Assembly: GCF_001704155.1 (NCBI RefSeq)
Contig: NZ_CP016294.1
Span: 1,857,501 to 1,921,500, forward strand
Length of the DNA: 64,000 nucleotides
Direction: 5' to 3'
Origin: Stenotrophomonas rhizophila
GTDB lineage: Bacteria > Pseudomonadota > Gammaproteobacteria > Xanthomonadales > Xanthomonadaceae
Below the pieces are notes generated by a model. That model saw nothing but the letters and a program-made list of their open reading frames with translations. It made no database searches and was not told where the DNA came from. Made by a program: the position numbers and the translations under genes. Numbering within the stretch: position 1 is the first letter of the stretch; each line of letters starts with the position of its first letter. This document shows positions 15,566 to 23,606 of this stretch, in pieces.

Positions 15566-18451
15566 ATGAACATGTTGTCCAGCCAGGTAGTGACGACCTC
15601 GGGGCATCCGGACCGTGGCGCGGTGGTGTCCACCGCGCTTGCGCGGACGCTGCGCGCGTTGCTGCCCGAGGGGGCGCAGCTCACCTTGGGCTGGTCCGAC
15701 GCCGCGCTGGGCGAGGGCTGCATCAGCCACCCGCCGTCGGCCCAACCGGAGCACGTGCTGCTGGAAGCGCTGCTGGGCACGCCGCCAGCGCCGGACAGCG
15801 CTGCGCTGTACCGCTGGCAGCACCAGGGCGGCGAGCTCGCCATCCGCGTGGCGCTGCCCGACGGCACCGCGCCGCATGGCGCCTGGTGGGCGGCGGCCCG
15901 CACCGGCCTGCAGGACGCCCTGGCGCTGGCCCGGCAACGTGAGCAGATCCGTTCGCTGGAAACGTCAAAGCGGTTGCAGCAGGCGCTGTACGAGATCGCC
16001 GACCTGGCCGGTGCCGATCTGGAAATGGCCGAGATGCTGCGGCACTTCCATCGCGTGCTCAATACCCTGATGTACGCGCAGAACTGCTACATCGTCGAGT
16101 ACGACGATGTACGCCGGCGGATCCGCTTCCTGTATTTCGCCGACCAGCGCGACAGCTTCGTGGCCGATCCCGATCGCAGCTACGAAGAACACGAAATGCC
16201 GCGCAGCCTGACCTTCGCGCTGCTGCGCCATGGGCAGCCGCTGAGCGGGCCGTCCAATGAACTGCTGGCGGCGATGAGCGACGAATACGACCCCAGCCGC
16301 GGGCCGGAGAGCCTGGACTGGCTCGGCGTGCCGATGCTGCGCGAGGGTCGCGTGTGCGGTGCGATCGTGGTGCAGAGCTACGAACACCGGGTGCGCTACA
16401 ACGAAGCCGACCGCACGCTGCTGGGCTACGTGGCCCAGCACATCCTCACCGCGATGGACCGGCGCCAGGCGCAGGTGCAGCTGGAGCGCCAGGTGGAGCG
16501 ACGCACGCTGGAACTGCAGCGGGCCAACCACAGCCTGCAGGACGAGGTGATCGAACGCCGCCGCGCCGAGAAGCTGCAGCTGGCCCTGTTCAACATCGCC
16601 GAGATGGCGATGAGCGCTGAAAGCCTGGCCCAGTTCTACGTGCAGGTGCATGGGGTGGTGGGCACGCTGCTCGATGCGCGCAATTTCTACATCGCCCTGG
16701 TCGATGAATCCGGCGAAGGCCTGGAGTTCGTCTACTCGGTGGACGAGTACAACCCGGCGCGTGCGCCACGACCGTTCAGCAAGGGCCTTACCGAATACAT
16801 CGTGCGCAACCGGCAGCCGCTGCTGGCCTCGCGCGAGCACATCGATGCACTGCGCGCGTCGGGCACGGTGAACGAGTTCGGTGCACGTTCGCACTGCTGG
16901 CTGGGGGTGCCGCTGCTGAGCGATGACGACGTGGTCGGCGTGATCGTGGTGCAGAGCTATTCGCCGGAGATCAGCTTCACCGCCCACGACCAGCGCCTGC
17001 TCACCTTCGTGGCCCAGAACATCGGCAACGGGCTGGCCCGCCAGCGCGACCAGGAGCGCCTGCGCAACGCGCATGCCGAGCTGGAGAAACGGGTGGAGGA
17101 ACGCACCCGCGAGCTGGCCGACGTCAACGGCAAGCTGCTGGGCCAGATCGGCGAGCGCCTGCGCGCCGAACAGCGGCTCACCCATCAGGCGCTGCATGAC
17201 GCGCTGACCGGGTTGCCGAACCGCGCGCATCTGCTGGACCGGCTGGAAGATGCCATTGCCCGCGCACGTTCGCGCGACGGGTTGCGCTTTGCCGTGCTGT
17301 TCCTGGACCTGGACCGATTCAAGCTGGTCAACGACAGCATCGGCCACGCCGCCGGCGACCAGATGCTGGTGGAAGTGGCCAAGCGCATCGTCTCGATGGT
17401 GGGAAGCGATGACGTGGTCGCGCGGCTGGGCGGCGACGAATTCGCGATCCTGCTCGAATGCGAGCAGGGGCTGGCCTCGGCGCGCGAGTTCTCGCAGCGG
17501 ATGCTGATGGCCCTGGAAGAATCGATGTGGGTGCAGGGCCGCGAGCTGTTCCCCTCCGGCAGCCTGGGCATCGCGATGTGGAGCCCACGCTACCGCAACG
17601 GCGAGGAAATGGTGCGCGACGCCGACGCGGCGATGTACCGGGCCAAGGCCCAGGGCAAGGACCGCTTCGCGGTGTTCGACGAAGCCATGCGCGAAGAGGC
17701 GCTGCGCAGCCTGGATCTGGAAGCGGACCTGCGCCGGGCGATCAACAACCGCGATTTCCTGCCGTATTACCAGCCGATCGTGCGCCTGGCCGACGGCCAG
17801 GTGGTGGGCTATGAAGCACTGTTGCGCTGGCGCCACGAACGCCGCGGGCTGCTGCTGCCCAGCGCGTTCCTGGACCTCGGCGAGGAAAGCGGGCTGATCG
17901 AGCAGGTCGACTGGCTGCTCTACGAAGACGTGATTGGCCAGCTCGCACGTGGTGGCGAGGGCTACCTGTCGGTGAACGTGTCGCCACGCCATTTCCGTTC
18001 GGCCGATTTCAGCTCCCGCCTGTTCGGCCTGATCGAAGCGGCGGGTGCCGACCCGCACCGGTTGCGGCTGGAGATCACCGAGGTGGCGCTGCTGGACGAC
18101 GGTCCGCGCACCCTGCGGATCCTGCAGACCCTGCGCGAACGCGGCGTGCTGGTGCAGCTGGATGATTTCGGCACCGGCTTCTCGGCGCTGTCCTACCTGC
18201 ACCGCTTCCCGATCTCCACGCTCAAGATCGACCAGAGCTTCATCGCCGGCCTGCATGGGCAGGACCTGCAGAGCACCTACGCACTGGTGCAGGGCGTGCT
18301 GTCGCTGGCGCGCACGCTGGGCATCGAAACCGTGGGCGAGGGCATCGAAAACATGGCCCAGCGGCAGACCCTGCTGCAGCTGGGCTGTGACTACGGCCAG
18401 GGCTACCTGCTGGGTCGCCCCGCGCCGATGGATACCTTCGTTACGGGTTGA
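15566..18451 (+). CDS. Dual GAF, GGDEF and EAL cyclic-di-GMP enzyme
   Basis: The 961-residue cytoplasmic protein has two GAF-like sensor domains (about 150-310 and 345-500), each followed by a coiled coil (LERQVERRTLELQRANHSLQ and LEKRVEERTRELADVNGKL). A GGDEF domain follows (RLGGDEFAILLE, about residue 622), then an EAL domain. The EAL metal and catalytic motifs look intact: YEALLRWRH, LSVNVSP, LEITE, LDDFGTGFS, STLKID and VGEGIE. Both synthesis and breakdown of c-di-GMP are therefore possible. No RxxD inhibitory site precedes GGDEF. The ATG at 15566 follows AGAAGAG; a second at 15572 is possible. The 3' end overlaps the convergent LOG gene by 11 bases. Confidence 0.92.
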   Translation: MNMLSSQVVTTSGHPDRGAVVSTALARTLRALLPEGAQLTLGWSDAALGEGCISHPPSAQPEHVLLEALLGTPPAPDSAALYRWQHQGGELAIRVALPDGTAPHGAWWAAARTGLQDALALARQREQIRSLETSKRLQQALYEIADLAGADLEMAEMLRHFHRVLNTLMYAQNCYIVEYDDVRRRIRFLYFADQRDSFVADPDRSYEEHEMPRSLTFALLRHGQPLSGPSNELLAAMSDEYDPSRGPESLDWLGVPMLREGRVCGAIVVQSYEHRVRYNEADRTLLGYVAQHILTAMDRRQAQVQLERQVERRTLELQRANHSLQDEVIERRRAEKLQLALFNIAEMAMSAESLAQFYVQVHGVVGTLLDARNFYIALVDESGEGLEFVYSVDEYNPARAPRPFSKGLTEYIVRNRQPLLASREHIDALRASGTVNEFGARSHCWLGVPLLSDDDVVGVIVVQSYSPEISFTAHDQRLLTFVAQNIGNGLARQRDQERLRNAHAELEKRVEERTRELADVNGKLLGQIGERLRAEQRLTHQALHDALTGLPNRAHLLDRLEDAIARARSRDGLRFAVLFLDLDRFKLVNDSIGHAAGDQMLVEVAKRIVSMVGSDDVVARLGGDEFAILLECEQGLASAREFSQRMLMALEESMWVQGRELFPSGSLGIAMWSPRYRNGEEMVRDADAAMYRAKAQGKDRFAVFDEAMREEALRSLDLEADLRRAINNRDFLPYYQPIVRLADGQVVGYEALLRWRHERRGLLLPSAFLDLGEESGLIEQVDWLLYEDVIGQLARGGEGYLSVNVSPRHFRSADFSSRLFGLIEAAGADPHRLRLEITEVALLDDGPRTLRILQTLRERGVLVQLDDFGTGFSALSYLHRFPISTLKIDQSFIAGLHGQDLQSTYALVQGVLSLARTLGIETVGEGIENMAQRQTLLQLGCDYGQGYLLGRPAPMDTFVTG

Positions 18452-19040
18452 TCAGCGCGGTACGGCGCTTTTCGTCGATCCACTTCGAGGCCTGCGCCGG
18501 CTCATAGGCGCGCATCCAGTCCAGCATGGCGTCGATGTCCGAGCCGTACCACAGGTCCGCGCGCTGGTCCGGGTGCAGGAAGCGCTCTTCGACCATGCGG
18601 TCGATCATGCCGATCAGGGGCGCGTAGAAGCCATCCACGTCGAGGAAGGCGCATGGCTTGTTGCCGATGCCGAGCTGCCGCCAGGTGAGCATCTCGAAGA
18701 TTTCTTCCATGGTGCCGAAGCCGCCGGGCAGGGCCACGAACGCGTCGGACAGTTCGAACATGCGCGACTTGCGCTCATGCATGGAGCCGACGATTTCCAG
18801 CTCGGTCAGGCCGCGGTGGGCCACTTCCCAGTCCGCCAGCTGCTGCGGGATCACCCCGGTGACTTCGCCGCCGCCGGCCAGCACCGCATTGGCGACGGTG
18901 CCCATCAGGCCGACGTTGCCGCCGCCGTAGACCAGGCGCAGGCCATCGCGGGCGATGCGGTCGCCCAGTGCGATGGCACGTTCGGTGTAGATGGGCTTGC
19001 TGCCGGCGTTGGAGCCGCAGTAGACACAGATGGATTTCAT
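18441..19040 (-). CDS. LOG-family protein (TIGR00730-type Rossmann fold)
   Basis: The 199-residue product has the family marks VYCGSNAG at the N-terminus, LVYGGGNVGLMGTVANA, MHERKSRMFELSDAFVALPGGFGTMEEIFE with the PGGxGTxxE motif, and Arg in ERKSRM. Family members are often called lysine decarboxylases, but many are cytokinin-type phosphoribohydrolases acting on nucleoside monophosphates. The motif favours the latter. No Shine-Dalgarno lies at usual distance: a perfect 11-bp inverted repeat fills the leader right up to the ATG. The gene ends inside the end of the convergent GGDEF-EAL gene. Confidence 0.9.
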   Translation of the reverse strand: MKSICVYCGSNAGSKPIYTERAIALGDRIARDGLRLVYGGGNVGLMGTVANAVLAGGGEVTGVIPQQLADWEVAHRGLTELEIVGSMHERKSRMFELSDAFVALPGGFGTMEEIFEMLTWRQLGIGNKPCAFLDVDGFYAPLIGMIDRMVEERFLHPDQRADLWYGSDIDAMLDWMRAYEPAQASKWIDEKRRTALINP

Positions 19041-19041
19041 G

Positions 19042-19066
19042 GGGAGGTTTCCACTGGAAACCTCCC
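19042..19066. promoter_or_regulatory. Perfect 11-bp inverted repeat directly before the LOG start
   Basis: GGGAGGTTTCC and GGAAACCTCCC are separated by three bases, and the repeat ends one base before the LOG start codon. In RNA this is a strong hairpin at the ribosome entry point; in DNA it could be a repressor operator. The only GGGAGG near the start is buried in the stem. Confidence 0.6.
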
Positions 19067-19081
19067 ATTCTCGCACGGGCG

Positions 19082-20578
19082 TCAGGCGGCCTGCGATTGT
19101 TCCCGGCGCGGGCCCTCTTTCAGGGCGCGGCCGACCAGGTTCACGAGCAGGTCCAGTTCGTCGCTGTCCATCCCGAAATGCGGGGTGAAGCGCAGCGAGT
19201 TCTCGCCGCCATGGATCACGTTGATGCCATGGTTGCGCAGCCATTCCTCGGTGGAATGGGTGCCGTAGCACTTGAACTGCGGGGCCAGCTCGCAGGAGAA
19301 CAGCAGGCCGGTGCCCTGCACCTTGGTGATCAGCCCGCCCAGCTCGGCCTTGAGCTGCTCCAGCTTGCGCACGGCCTCTTCGCCGCGCTGGCGGATGTTG
19401 TCGCGCACCTGCGGGGTCAGCAACGACAGCGTCGCGCAGGCCACGTCCAGCGCACGCGGGTTGCTGGTCATCGTGTTGCCATAGATGCCCTTGCGGTACA
19501 GCTGCGCGGCATGCTCGGTCACCGCCAGCACCGACAGCGGGAACTGCGCGGCGTTCAGGGCCTTGGAATAGGTCTCCATGTCCGGCACGTCCAGGCCCTC
19601 GAAGCCGGGGTAATCCACGATCGACAGCACGCCGTGCGCGCGCAGGCCGGCCTGGATCGAATCCAGCAGCAGCAGGCTGCCGTGCTGGCGGGTCAATTCA
19701 CGCGCCAGCGCATAGAACGACGGCGGCACCGCACGGCCCGGGTCGCCTTCGCCCATCACCGGTTCCAGGAAGATCGCTTCGATGAACCAGTGGTTCTGCT
19801 CGGCCTCGGCGAAGACCCGCTTCAGGGCCTCCTCGTCGTACGGCGCGATCGCGATCACCGTGTCCTCGCCGCGGTAGCTGGCCAGGTGCTGCAGGTACGT
19901 CTTGCGGCTGGAATCGGAGTACAGGCCGGGGCGGTCGGTACGGCCGTGGAAGCTGCCCTTGACCACCACCCGCTTGATCTTCGCGCCGGCGTGGCGCGCA
20001 CCCGGGTCGGTCTGCAGCTTGGCGTTGACATCGGCGATGCGCGCGGCCAGGCCGACCGCTTCGGAGCCGGAGTTCAGGCACATGAACCGCGCATACGGGC
20101 AGCCGCCACGGCGGTGCCCGATCTCGGCGCGCAGCGCCTTGATGAAGCGCTGTTGCGAGAGGTTCGGCGTCATCACGTTGGCCATGACCTGCGGGGCGGC
20201 CATCGCCTCCAGCACCGCCTCCGGGGTATGCCCGAAGCCGAGCATGCCGTAGCCGCCGGCGTCGTACAGCACCGCACCCTTGAGGGTCACCACCCAGGCG
20301 CCGCGGGCGGCGAGGGCGACGTACGGGGTCACGGCGTCATCGGCGTAGAAATTGACGAAGCCGTCCTGCATCGCATCGATCTGGGCGCGCTCATCCAGCG
20401 CCAGCACCTCGTCCAGGTCGGCGCGGACGCGCTCGAATTCGGCGGCGGCGGCGTCTACGGCTGCCACCAGCTGCGGGTGGCCGGCAGCCAGGCGTTCAAG
20501 GGTGGCGTCATCCAGCCCGGCGGTGAGGCGGGTGCCGGGCTGGGCGCGGAGGGGGGCGAGGCGTTCGATGAAGCTCAT
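19082..20578 (-). CDS. Class III pyridoxal-phosphate aminotransferase-like protein
   Basis: The 498-residue product has the class III fold: YDAGGYGMLGFGHTPE, FMCLNSGSEAVGLAARIA for phosphate binding, KGSFHGRTDRPG, LLLLDSIQAG (the Asp that pairs with the ring nitrogen) and ETYSKALNAAQFPLSVLAV with the likely PLP Lys. The usual DEVQTG is DSIQAG here, and the Gly-rich GKxLGGG after the Lys is changed. It is therefore a divergent branch and may use an unusual amine donor. AGGAGA precedes the ATG. It follows the LOG gene's leader on the same strand but is separated from queA by 248 bases. Confidence 0.85.
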   Translation of the reverse strand: MSFIERLAPLRAQPGTRLTAGLDDATLERLAAGHPQLVAAVDAAAAEFERVRADLDEVLALDERAQIDAMQDGFVNFYADDAVTPYVALAARGAWVVTLKGAVLYDAGGYGMLGFGHTPEAVLEAMAAPQVMANVMTPNLSQQRFIKALRAEIGHRRGGCPYARFMCLNSGSEAVGLAARIADVNAKLQTDPGARHAGAKIKRVVVKGSFHGRTDRPGLYSDSSRKTYLQHLASYRGEDTVIAIAPYDEEALKRVFAEAEQNHWFIEAIFLEPVMGEGDPGRAVPPSFYALARELTRQHGSLLLLDSIQAGLRAHGVLSIVDYPGFEGLDVPDMETYSKALNAAQFPLSVLAVTEHAAQLYRKGIYGNTMTSNPRALDVACATLSLLTPQVRDNIRQRGEEAVRKLEQLKAELGGLITKVQGTGLLFSCELAPQFKCYGTHSTEEWLRNHGINVIHGGENSLRFTPHFGMDSDELDLLVNLVGRALKEGPRREQSQAA

Positions 20579-20826
20579 TGCAGATCTCCTGAAACGATTG
20601 GCGGCATGGCGCAAATGCAAAACGCGCGACCGGGGGCGCGCGCCTGGGGCAATGCGGCTCATGCATCAGACTTCCGGTTCGATGCTATCACGCGGTTTTT
20701 CGCGCGATAACCCCGCAAAAAACTGTTGCAAAGCAGCATTTTGCGCGACGTTCAACGCTTCTGGCGTTGCCACCGGGGGCCAGTCGTACAATGCCCGACA
20801 TTGTCTACACGTTGCCGTGCGCTCCC

Positions 20827-21858
20827 TTGAAGAAGTCCGACTTCCATTACGACCTTCCCGCTGAACTGATCGCCCAGGCCCCGCTCGCCGAGCGCTCGGC
20901 CAGCCGCCTGATGGTGGTGCCGCAGGCCCCGGCCGCGTTCGAACACCGCCAGGTGCGCGACCTGCCGTCGCTGCTGCAGGCCGGCGACCTGCTGGTATTC
21001 AACGACACCCGGGTGATCCCGGCCCGGCTGTTCGGCCAGAAGGCCAGCGGAGGCCGGGTGGAAATCCTGATCGAACGCCTGCTGGGCGGGCAGCAGGCCC
21101 GGGCCCAGGTGGGCGCCAGCAAATCGCCGAAGCCAGGCAGCCGGATCGCGCTCGATGCCGGTGGCGAGGCCGAGGTGCTGGGCCGCGATGGCGAATTCTA
21201 CGTGCTGCGGTTCCACGTGCCCGAGCCGCTGGAACAGTGGCTGCTCCACGCGGGGAGGCTGCCATTGCCGCCCTACATCCAGCGCGAGCCGGGGCTGGAC
21301 GACCGCGAGCGCTACCAGACCGTGTTCGCGCGCGAAGTGGGCGCGGTGGCTGCGCCGACGGCCGGCCTGCACTTCGATGAAGGCCTGCTGGCGGCGCTGG
21401 CCGCGCAGGGCGTGGGCTTCGGCCACGTGACCCTGCATGTGGGCGCGGGTACCTTCCAGCCGGTCCGTGCCGACGACCTGAAGGACCACGTGATGCACCG
21501 CGAGTGGCTGAACGTGGGCCCCGAACTGGTCCAGCAGGTACGCCGCACGCGCGCCGCCGGTGGCCGGGTGATCGGCGTGGGCACCACCGTGGTGCGCGCG
21601 CTGGAAAGCGCCATGCGCGACGGCGAGCTGCTGCCGTATGCAGGCGAAACCCAGATCTTCATCACCCCGGGCTACCGGATCCGCAGCGTGGACGCGATGG
21701 TCACCAACTTCCACCTGCCCGAAAGCACGCTGCTGATGATGATTTCCGCCTTCGCTGGGCAGGCGCGGGTGTTCGAGGCCTACCGCGCCGCGATAGAGGA
21801 AAAGTACCGCTTCTTCAGTTATGGCGACGCCATGTTGTTGTTCCCGCAGGCGGATTGA
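20827..21858 (+). CDS. queA: S-adenosylmethionine:tRNA ribosyltransferase-isomerase QueA
   Basis: QueA transfers and isomerises the ribosyl group of AdoMet onto preQ1 in tRNA, forming epoxyqueuosine. The 343-residue product begins KKSDFHYDLPAELIAQAPL, as in related species, and has LLVFNDTRVIPARL, REPGLDDRERYQTVFA, AAPTAGLHFDE, HVGAGTFQPVR and NFHLPESTLLMM. I chose a TTG at 20827 because family proteins begin there. The in-frame ATG at 20791 would add 12 residues and overlaps a possible -10 box (TACAAT, 20787-20792). tgt follows 58 bases on and supplies the preceding step. Confidence 0.95.
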   Translation: MKKSDFHYDLPAELIAQAPLAERSASRLMVVPQAPAAFEHRQVRDLPSLLQAGDLLVFNDTRVIPARLFGQKASGGRVEILIERLLGGQQARAQVGASKSPKPGSRIALDAGGEAEVLGRDGEFYVLRFHVPEPLEQWLLHAGRLPLPPYIQREPGLDDRERYQTVFAREVGAVAAPTAGLHFDEGLLAALAAQGVGFGHVTLHVGAGTFQPVRADDLKDHVMHREWLNVGPELVQQVRRTRAAGGRVIGVGTTVVRALESAMRDGELLPYAGETQIFITPGYRIRSVDAMVTNFHLPESTLLMMISAFAGQARVFEAYRAAIEEKYRFFSYGDAMLLFPQAD

Positions 21859-21916
21859 GCGCGTCGGCGGCGGTTTTCGGCGATAATCGACAATTATTTG
21901 CCCGAATGCCCGCTCC

Positions 21917-23047
21917 ATGTCCCGACTCCAGTTCCAGCTCCAGACCACCGACGGGCGCGCCCGCCGTGGCCGCCTGACCTTCCCGCGCGGGACGGTGGAA
22001 ACCCCGGCCTTCATGCCGGTGGGTACCTATGGGACGGTCAAGGGCATCCTGCCGGAGCAGATCCGCGCCCTGGGCGCCGAGATCATCCTGGGCAACACCT
22101 TCCATCTGTACCTGCGCCCGGGCCTGGACGTGATCGCCGACCACGGCGGCCTGCACGGGTTCGCGCGCTGGAATGGGCCGATCCTGACCGATTCCGGTGG
22201 TTTCCAGGTGTTTTCGCTGGCGCACCGCCGCAAGATCACCGAACAGGGCGTCACCTTCGCGTCGCCGACCGACGGTGCCCGGGTGTTCCTGGGCCCGGAA
22301 GAGAGCATGAAGATCCAGAAGGTGCTCGATTCGGACATCGTGATGATCTTCGACGAGTGCACCCCGTACCCGGCCACCGAGCCGGTGGCGCGCACCTCGA
22401 TGGAGCTGAGCCTGCGCTGGGCCCAGCGCAGCCGCAACGCGCACGACGAACTGGGCAATGACGCGGCGCTGTTCGGCATCGTCCAGGGCGGGGTCCACCA
22501 CGACCTGCGCAGCCGCTCGGCCGAAGGCCTGCAGCAGATCGGCTTCGACGGCTACGCCATCGGCGGCCTGGCCGTGGGCGAGCCCGAGCACGAGCGCAAC
22601 GCGATGCTCGACCACATGCACCCGATCCTGCCCGCCGACCGCCCGCGTTACCTGATGGGCGTGGGTCGGCCGGAAGACCTGGTCGAAGGCGTCGCCCGCG
22701 GGGTGGACATGTTCGATTGCGTGATGCCGACCCGCAACGCGCGCAACGGCCACTATTTCACCTCGTTCGGCACCGTGCGCATCCGCAACGCCCGCTATGA
22801 GCGCGACATGGACACCATCGAGCCGGGCTGCGGCTGCCATGCCTGCACCAGTGGCTACACCCGCTCGTACCTGCGCCACCTGGACCGCTGCAACGAAATG
22901 CTGGCGCCCATGCTGGGCACCCTCCACAACCTGTACTACTACGAGAGGCTGATGGCCGACATGCGCGCGGCCATCGCGGCGGGAACCTTCGAGGCCTTCC
23001 GCGAGTCCTTCTATGCGGCCCGGGGCATGGCCACGCCGCCGCTGTAA
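21917..23047 (+). CDS. tgt: tRNA-guanine transglycosylase
   Basis: Tgt swaps guanine-34 of tRNAs with GUN anticodons for preQ1. The 376-residue product has the substrate loop [13 protein letters not shown], the catalytic nucleophile Asp in [14 protein letters not shown] and the zinc site [31 protein letters not shown] and [11 protein letters not shown] are further signatures. Length and start agree with the family. It lies downstream of queA on the same strand, a pairing conserved in many proteobacteria, and is followed by yajC-secDF. Confidence 0.97.
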   Translation: MSRLQFQLQTTDGRARRGRLTFPRGTVETPAFMPVGTYGTVKGILPEQIRALGAEIILGNTFHLYLRPGLDVIADHGGLHGFARWNGPILTDSGGFQVFSLAHRRKITEQGVTFASPTDGARVFLGPEESMKIQKVLDSDIVMIFDECTPYPATEPVARTSMELSLRWAQRSRNAHDELGNDAALFGIVQGGVHHDLRSRSAEGLQQIGFDGYAIGGLAVGEPEHERNAMLDHMHPILPADRPRYLMGVGRPEDLVEGVARGVDMFDCVMPTRNARNGHYFTSFGTVRIRNARYERDMDTIEPGCGCHACTSGYTRSYLRHLDRCNEMLAPMLGTLHNLYYYERLMADMRAAIAAGTFEAFRESFYAARGMATPPL

Positions 23048-23200
23048 GCGGCCGGCCCGGCCCCGATCCGGCGCGCGGACCCTGCCAAACGGCCCAAGGA
23101 CGAACTCCCGGGGCCGTGGCATACTTCGCGGCTGACCCCTGTTTCGCGGCGACACCCGACCCCATAAGGGGTAGGGCGCCTCCCAACCCAAGGACACACC

Positions 23201-23545
23201 ATGAACCTGATCGCCTTCCTGATTCCCGCCGCCCACGCCCAAGCCGCTGGTGGCCAGCCGCAGGGCATGGGCCTGACCACGCTGCTGTTCCCGATCATCC
23301 TGATCGCGATCATGTACTTCCTGATGATCCGCCCGCAGATGAAGCGCCAGAAGGAACACAAGGCGATGCTGGAGAAGATCAAGATCGGCGACGAAGTGCT
23401 GACCAACGGCGGTATCGCCGGCACCGTCAAGGCCATCGGCGACAACTTCGTCACCATCGAAGTGTCCGACAACGTGAACATCCGCGTGCAGAAGGGCGCC
23501 GTGGGCAACGTGCTGCCGACCGGCACCCTGAAGTCGGCCAACTAA
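23201..23545 (+). CDS. yajC: Preprotein translocase accessory subunit YajC
   Basis: YajC is a small inner-membrane partner of SecDF and SecYEG. The 114-residue product has one membrane helix (TTLLFPIILIAIMYFLMI, about 26-45) followed by RPQMKRQKEHKAMLEKIKIGDEV and a small cytoplasmic beta domain (VLTNGGIAGTVKAIGDNFV). An AAGGA ribosome-binding site precedes the ATG. A small ACCCC-ATAA-GGGGT hairpin lies about 30 bases upstream. secD starts 61 bases after its stop. Confidence 0.95.
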   Translation: MNLIAFLIPAAHAQAAGGQPQGMGLTTLLFPIILIAIMYFLMIRPQMKRQKEHKAMLEKIKIGDEVLTNGGIAGTVKAIGDNFVTIEVSDNVNIRVQKGAVGNVLPTGTLKSAN

Positions 23546-23606
23546 GCCACTCCCTTTCCGAAGCACAACCGCGGCGCCGGGACTGGCGCCGCGCAGGAAC
23601 CTGGCA

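Noticed and set aside
17380..17445. RxxD inhibitory site before GGDEF in the dual GAF enzyme
   Set aside because: The residues before GGDEF are SDDVVARL, with no Arg three places before an Asp at the needed position.
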